From Paulownia fortunei (taxonomy: Eukaryota > Streptophyta > Magnoliopsida > Lamiales > Paulowniaceae), in the NCBI GenBank assembly GCA_019321725.1, contig CM033108.1, positions 15,208,060 to 15,272,059 on the forward strand: a DNA stretch of 64,000 nucleotides, written 5' to 3'. The notes under the pieces are model-generated. The model searched no databases and was not told the origin of the DNA. It saw nothing but the letters and a program-made list of their open reading frames with translations. Below are positions 58,693-64,000 of this stretch, piece by piece. Numbering within the stretch: the stretch's first letter is position 1; every line of letters begins with the position of its first letter. Position numbers and translations under genes: made by a program.

Positions 58693-60383
58693 TGATAAGC
58701 TCATAATTTGACACATTTCTAACACTCTCAAAAACATAAATTCACATGTTTTATCTCATAATTGATGGAATTTTATCTTATCTTGTGATATTTGTTGTGC
58801 AGGTTTAAGAACTGAAGAAATGAAATTGAAAGATGGAAAATTGGTTAAAGAGTCAACGGAAACTTCCACATACGACAGTCTTTTTATTTATGGCCTAATG
58901 TTTTTCAAAAATAGGATATTGAGCTTATTCAAGAATATAGAGAATACTAATAGATAGAGCTACAATTCTTATGAAGACACCAAAAAGCTAGTTCGTCCTA
59001 GAAAGAGGTCAAAAATTAGATGAATGAGGCTGAACAGTGCAGTGATTCACGCTACAATGCCTAAAAAAGTAGAGGCAATGGTGTCATAGCACCAAACAGA
59101 GCACCGAAGAAAACAAAAGCGATGGTGCCTCAGTGCTATGCAAGGTGCCGCAGTGCCATCCGTAGGTGAGAATTCATGCCGCAACACTAGTTCCAGGCAT
59201 CGTAGTGCCAACTGTTTAATAGAAAAAGATTCCCAACACTCTTCTTGCAACAAGTGGTGATCAAAGGAAAATCTAGCATCTTTTATGATATATACACATT
59301 AGATACATCTACACATCACTATCCATGTGATGCTCTTGATAGATATAATATACACACATTATTCAACATACAATATATCATGCACACACACTATATACAT
59401 AAATTCTCATATAAAATTCCTCTCCACCCAAAACATACATTTCTTCACACACTATACCAAGAACACACACACCCATTACCAACAAGCTTGGGATTTGAAG
59501 AGAAGAAGAGGAGGAGCTTCATTGGGCATTGAAGATTTTGAAGAAGAAGTGAAGAATCACTTAATGGTTGTAATATTCTACTTTAATTTCTTTCTTCATT
59601 TTGCTTAGTTTTGAGTAATTTGTAAGAATCGTGATATTGGGAAAGACTTGGTGCTTGCTTAATTTCAATATGAAATAAACCACTTTTGTCAAGGCTTGGA
59701 AAGCTATCTTAATGGAGTTATGAGTTGATATTTATATTGTGATTGGAATATTGATTTTATTATGATGAGCATATACAATATTTTTAATGCTTCTTGAGAC
59801 TTAACCAATTTCAAGTCTGATTTTAATTATTGTAATTAAGATCGAGAGGTGTAGTTGTAGCAATGGATTGGGCAGTATATACCACAGACCAACCCCTATA
59901 GAGATATAGGCATAGGTATGTGTGGGTGTGAAAACTAAAAGCTATTGGAATTTACAAAGCTCAAGGAACTCTTTGTAGGATGGCCCATAGCTAGAGATGG
60001 CGCCAGTGGCCTACTAGGAGTAGATTTGGTCTAATTTGAAAGAGAGCATCAATTACATTAGAAAAACCTACTATCACACAACCCACATCATTCCTAATCA
60101 TAAATAAGCTAGGTTCTTAACTACATAGGATGGCTAACCAATGCTATGACTCTCCTTAGTATTCAATTCAATCTCTCAATCTCCTCAGGTTTTAATTGCT
60201 TTTGTTAAATTTGGTAGTTGTCACATCTTAATTCAATCACCACTATAATCGTTAGGTCAAATATAGCATAGGTAATCTATATTTGGTAATTACACATGCA
60301 CTCTCTTGGGAAACGATACTCTACTCACTCTTTACTTATTGGCACCATGCACTTGCGGTTTATTATTACCTATTTTGGGGTCA
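58693..60383 (+). mobile_element. Athila-like 3' LTR (E3, 1691 bp)
   Basis: TGATAAGCTCATAATTTGAC... to ...TTTTGGGGTCA; the most complete E LTR here. It contains decayed GC-rich palindromic motifs (59060-59215), the CA-rich stretch near 59350-59480 and the 'gagatataggcatagg' block (59900). Frames at 59245-59608 lie in the LTR on two overlapping plus frames and are not genes. It pairs with E2 as the two LTRs of one element. Confidence 0.88.
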
Positions 60384-60870
60384 CCACAAATGCAACCAAA
60401 GTTAAATGGAAATGCAAATGAAACTAAAGTGAAATGAAACCAAAGCCGAAATGGAACCCAAATGAAATGGAAGTGAAACTAAAAGAAAAATGAAAATGAA
60501 AAGCCCTTTATCTCTCTCTTTTTTTCTCCTTCTTTTATTTTTCTAATTTTCTTTCCTTTTTTTCTTCTTGTTCAAACACCCATTGTCTCTTATTTTCCTT
60601 TATGTCTTCTCTTCCTTTTTTTTCATTTTTTTTCTTCTTGTTTAATCGCCTACTGTCTTCTTTTCTTCTTCTTCTTTTCTCTCACCTATGTATAATGAAA
60701 ATGATAACACCATCACTGCTACTATTTCTACTACCAGATAGTGTGAAGAAAACTTAGATTTGAAACTTAAGAGACGAGAGTTGGGGAGGTGGTGCTTATA
60801 GCATTAAGTGAGGAATGAAAAGGGAAAAAAAGCGTAGCACTTATTTATTATTTTATTATTTTATTATTTA
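60384..60870. repeat. Low-complexity purine and pyrimidine tracts
   Basis: 60395-60500 is rich in 'gaaa', 'aatgaaa' and 'ccaaa' words; 60505-60690 is almost pure pyrimidine, with two imperfect copies of 'tttttcttcttgtt..a..c.cc.a.tgtct' about 69 bp apart (60556 and 60625). 60838-60875 is 'ttattattttattatt'. No gene. Confidence 0.7.
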
Positions 60871-60878
60871 ATTAATTA

Positions 60879-60964
60879 GTCGGGTAACCAATACCCAATC
60901 AAGTAGAATATTACTACCCAATATTCGATCCAAAATTCTAAAGTCAGGTATTAGGTTACCCGAC
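60879..60964. repeat. Imperfect palindrome with 18-bp arms
   Basis: gtcgggtaaccaataccc (60879-60896) and ggtattaggttacccgac (60947-60964) are inverted copies with one mismatch, 50 bp apart. Further to the right, 61040-61052 reads 'gcccatctcta', which reversed (TAGAGATGGGC) resembles the ends of plant hAT-type elements. A MITE or hAT fragment is possible, but I cannot find the second end. Confidence 0.6.
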
Positions 60965-61329
60965 ACTTGAGATTTTTTTAGAAAAAATTAATCTAATTGG
61001 GTTTCACCTGATCAGATCAGATTGGGACTCAAAAACCTAAAGTTCAATGCCCATCTCTAGTAGAGGGCAAGTATGCTTCCCATGCAAAAAAAAATAGTAA
61101 ACGAGATTTAGCTTGATTCAATTTTTTGTTGTGATGGTTTACTTAGCATTTTTTTAAAACTTTTCAATCTCAAAAATGGCTAGCCACCCATCATTATGTT
61201 TACTTGGTTATTTTAATGTACTAGTTAGAATGATCCAATTTTTTGGTCAGGTTAATGCAGTTTGGGAGATAGCCATGATAGCAATAAAGTAAAAACAAGT
61301 AGAGCTAAAAAAAGTAGTTTTGTTTACTT
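60965..61329. other. Unassigned intergenic DNA
   Basis: AT-rich sequence with no frame or repeat that I recognise, apart from the possible hAT-like end near 61040-61055. Confidence 0.4.
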
Positions 61330-62520
61330 ATAAATTCATTCAATATCATAATCGGCACATACAAAGGCTTCTCTATAGTAGCCTCATCATTTGCATTATC
61401 ATAAGCATTATCATCTTCAAAGACACAAATTATATCCATGACTGCCTAAGCTACATCTTGTTGGGAAGAAGGACGTAGAGTTGCAAATGGCTTAGCTGGA
61501 ACAATTACTAATATGAGAGGAGCTTCCTCAGGCAGAGAAGGATTAGTGGTCTCCTCTTTCAAAGTCCCTTCCCAGCCTTCTAGCTTAGGCATAGTGTCTA
61601 TAACTTTTTTAAGGTCCAGCAACCTAGTAAAGCCTTGCTCTCGAGCCTATATTTTGTAGTTCTTAAAGCCATAATTGAGATATTGCAGGGCTCTTACAGT
61701 CAAGTGATCCTAAAAGTCCTCTGCCTTCAGTCGTTTTTCTTTTTGTTCCTCCCAGTACAGGGTAAGGTATACCTTACCTTCATCAGAGGCTAGCCACCCT
61801 TTTCAAACACAAAAAGTTAGGTTGCATAGTTAAGGCCTCCAAGGATTTGATTATCTATAGAGGATTATATCCCTTTTAGGAATTGGGTACCAAGGTCGCC
61901 ATCAGTTAATTCTAGGACCAAGCTGTTAGTAAAAAAAAAGGTGGTGATTAGAAAAGGGGTCGAGAAATGAGCCTAGTTGGAAGCTCTGACACATTTGAAA
62001 GAGGGTTGGGATCCCAGAGCTACTGTGGCGCTCCCTCCCAACTAAGTTGGTTGCCTTGGTTGGGAGTCGGAGGCCTTGAAGCTGTTAGGGCTGGTGGCCT
62101 TTGAGATAGGCCAGCAGCAATAGGTCCTGTCATCCTGGTGGGCCTCGAGCAAGTATCTTGTTACCCTCTAGCGGCGGCAGCAGTAGCACCAATCCTCTTC
62201 TTCATCATGGTCTCTACAACAAGAAACAAATATATAAGTAGGTTAATAGAAAATACTAAGGTATGGATGCTTAAAGAGTTAGTACCAAAGGGCTCCGAAA
62301 GTTAGAACTATTTAAGACTGAGGCCAAAGCAGTATATGAGGGGCTGAGTGCCACTAGCTCCTTTATAGTATACTCCTCTGTATCTAGATGTCGGAGAAGA
62401 GCCTTTTAGAAGGAAGATTTATTCTTGAGGCGAAATTTTATCTGGTAGTGCAGGGATATTAACCACAAGGTTAAGAATCCTCAGGACTTAGCGTAGGAAA
62501 TGAAAAAGTAACCCTTTCTA
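61330..62520 (-). pseudogene. Unrecognised degenerate coding remnant with probable intron
   Basis: On the minus strand, 62208 to about 61930 reads in one frame from 'MMKKRIGATAAAARG' through a Pro/Thr-rich part ('SRPPTPNQGNQLSW') with three stops. After a slip at a run of nine A (61931-61939) and another shift, about 61800-61330 reads 'KGWLASDEGKVYLTLYWEEQ', 'HLTVRALQYLNYGFKNY', 'LLDLKKVIDTMPKLEGWEG', 'LPEEAPLILVIVPAKPF', with only three stops in about 160 codons. Upstream, 62520-62285 reads 'KNKSSFWKALLRHLDTEEYT'-like codons with one stop. Between the two blocks a GT (about 62285) and a TTGTAG before AGACCATG (about 62215) suggest a short intron. GC content is higher than around it. I cannot name the family; a transposon-carried or captured plant gene is possible. 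Confidence 0.5.
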
Positions 62521-64000
62521 GATTTAGGCATGTGCCATTTCTAGATTTAGGCATGTTGAGCTTTTCTTTGTTTAGCTATTGCATTTTCACTTTTATGAAT
62601 AGCCCATGTGCATTCATGTCTCTTTTTTTTCTTATGTAGATGGATATCTCCTTGGTAATATGTGTGGATTTCCCATGAACTCCAAGAGAATCATCTATTT
62701 AAAAGGGGAGTTTCCTATTTACCTATTCTTATATGCTTTATTTCTTTAAACATTGAGAATAATGTTTATATTAAGTTTGGGGGGAGTTCAGGAGTTAGGT
62801 TAATTGCTTATTGTTTGATAAGTTTAATGCTTGTTTATAGCTTGTTGAGCTTAGTTCATTAACTTATTTAGTTTATTGATTGTCAAAATTAGTGATGAAC
62901 TATGTGCATGTTTGAAAAAAATGAATATTAGAATATATATGTTTGTTTACGTGTCTAAACATCAAAAATTAGTTTTATTTACTTTATGAGGTCTTATGAA
63001 TCTTGATGCTTTAAGTAGTTTATTGAGTTATATTTAATTATTTAGAGATAGTTTAGAAGGTTTAATTGTTTCTTAAATGATCCCACCAACCTTTAGAACT
63101 TGTTTGATCACTAGTCGAGGTGAAATCCTAGGTGACATATTATTAGGGAGATGATTTTGGCCATTTTTGAATTGTTTGAACCTTTGAATCCTACCTATAC
63201 TTGAATTATTCCCTAGTATCCCCTCTTGAACCTATTGAACCAATTCTTTAGATACCCCATACACATTATCGAGCTTTTTGAAAAAATTTAATTCTTGACC
63301 TTTTTCTTCTCATTTACACAATCATTCTTAAATGAATTGTTGTAATAAAAAAGAAAAAGAAAATAAAGAGAAGACAAGATTGAAAATTGATGAAAATGAA
63401 GAGATTATGAATTGAGGTGTATGATTTGAACTCTCTAAAACAAATAGACCCCATTGCATACAACAAAAGAAATAAGTTTGGGGGTAATCCAAGATCAAAA
63501 AAAATGAAAATAAGATGTTCAATAAAGAAAAATGAAGGGATTGATCAATAAGTTGGTGCTCGTTCATAAAGGTTCTAGTATGATTATGTAAAATGGGTAA
63601 TTTTTAGCTAAAATTTTTCATATTTTCCCACCATTGCCAAAGCCTCACATGTAAGCTTTGGAAGTCTCTTTGATCTTTGATGTTATGATATACATATATT
63701 AGTGGAGACTAGTGTGAAGAAAAAGCTTATAGAGTTTGGTAAGCACTTCAAAAGTGGATCAAATATGAGTAGTTAGCTTTATAAACCTATCTGGATGATA
63801 AATAAAAGTTGATAAACTACTACTTTCACACTTACACACACAAAACCATGAAGTTAAGTGAAACCAATATACATGTTAACATGTAAAGTTGGTATATTTT
63901 TTCTAATCTTTTAAGATGAGATGCTAGAAAAATCTTTCTTCACTTTAGTGACCTAATTAATAAAGGAGTTGTTATTGAGAGAATTCCTGTTTGATGCTTG
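62521..64000 (+). other. Athila-like 3' noncoding region, third copy, runs off window
   Basis: Aligns with 56980-58380: 'ccatttctag.tttaggcatgtt', the T-rich 'tttagctattgcattttcac' block, 'aactccaag', 'tttaaacattgagaataatgttt', 'aggtgaaatcctaggtgac', 'tttgatatacatatattagtggaga'. The run 'aagtttggggggagttc' (62779) is typical of this class of element. The 3' LTR would lie beyond 64000. Frames at 62662-62862 and 63328-63567 have no recognisable product. Confidence 0.65.

Noticed and set aside
1..64000. A novel defence, biosynthetic or other gene system
   Set aside because: Every coding stretch I can identify is a decayed retrotransposon gene, apart from the one unrecognised remnant at 61330-62520; there are no gene clusters or intact reading frames to support a system.

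Overview
The window is nuclear DNA of a flowering plant, taken from a region built almost entirely of decayed retrotransposons. The evidence is very AT-rich sequence, long TG..CA-type LTRs, priming sites matching plant initiator-Met and Asp tRNAs, and remnants of plant Ty1/copia, chromovirus-like Ty3/gypsy and Athila-like Ty3/gypsy elements. I see no intact protein-coding host gene, no tRNA or rRNA gene and no bacterial feature. The species cannot be fixed from the sequence. Coding remnants carry stops, frameshifts or deletions, so none of the elements looks able to move on its own.

I use five ad hoc LTR family names. A: gypsy, chromovirus-like pol, LTR about 2.3 kb. B: gypsy, LTR about 2.65 kb. 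C: relative of B, seen only as a tandem array. D: Ty1/copia, LTR about 1.9 kb. E: Athila-like gypsy, LTR about 1.7 kb, tRNA-Asp priming site. Families A, B and D lie mostly on the minus strand, so their 3' LTR is at the left; the Athila-like elements are on the plus strand.

Layout. 1-202: end of a plus-oriented A LTR. 203-26024: a chain of copia D units in which LTRs and internal pieces alternate (LTR, RNase H, LTR, integrase, LTR, integrase-protease-gag, LTR, leader). One D LTR is split at 3629/15770 by element B1 (3630-15769), whose own 5' LTR is split at 5242/13739 by element A1 (5243-13738). 26025-32434: a 5' LTR and broken gag of an Athila-like element, with element B2 (26258-30065) inserted in the LTR. 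32435-39914: five head-to-tail copies of the first part of a C LTR, interrupting the Athila gag. 40031-40448: a 54-bp minisatellite. 40449-42633: a plus-strand B remnant (integrase tail, polypurine tract, 3' LTR). 42634-60383: a second Athila-like element whose 5' LTR holds element A2 (42704-54238, target duplication TATAT); A2 holds a solo A LTR (47638-49928, target duplication GTAAT) inside its reverse transcriptase. 60384-62520: low-complexity DNA, a palindrome and a degenerate, apparently intron-containing coding remnant on the minus strand that I do not recognise. 62521-64000: a third Athila-like 3' noncoding region running off the window.

No working gene system is encoded. The value of the window is as a record of insertion order, LTR recombination, deletion and local tandem amplification. 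The most unusual item is the LTR-derived tandem array at 32435-39914, followed by the chain of copia LTRs and the unrecognised coding remnant near 61.3-62.5 kb.
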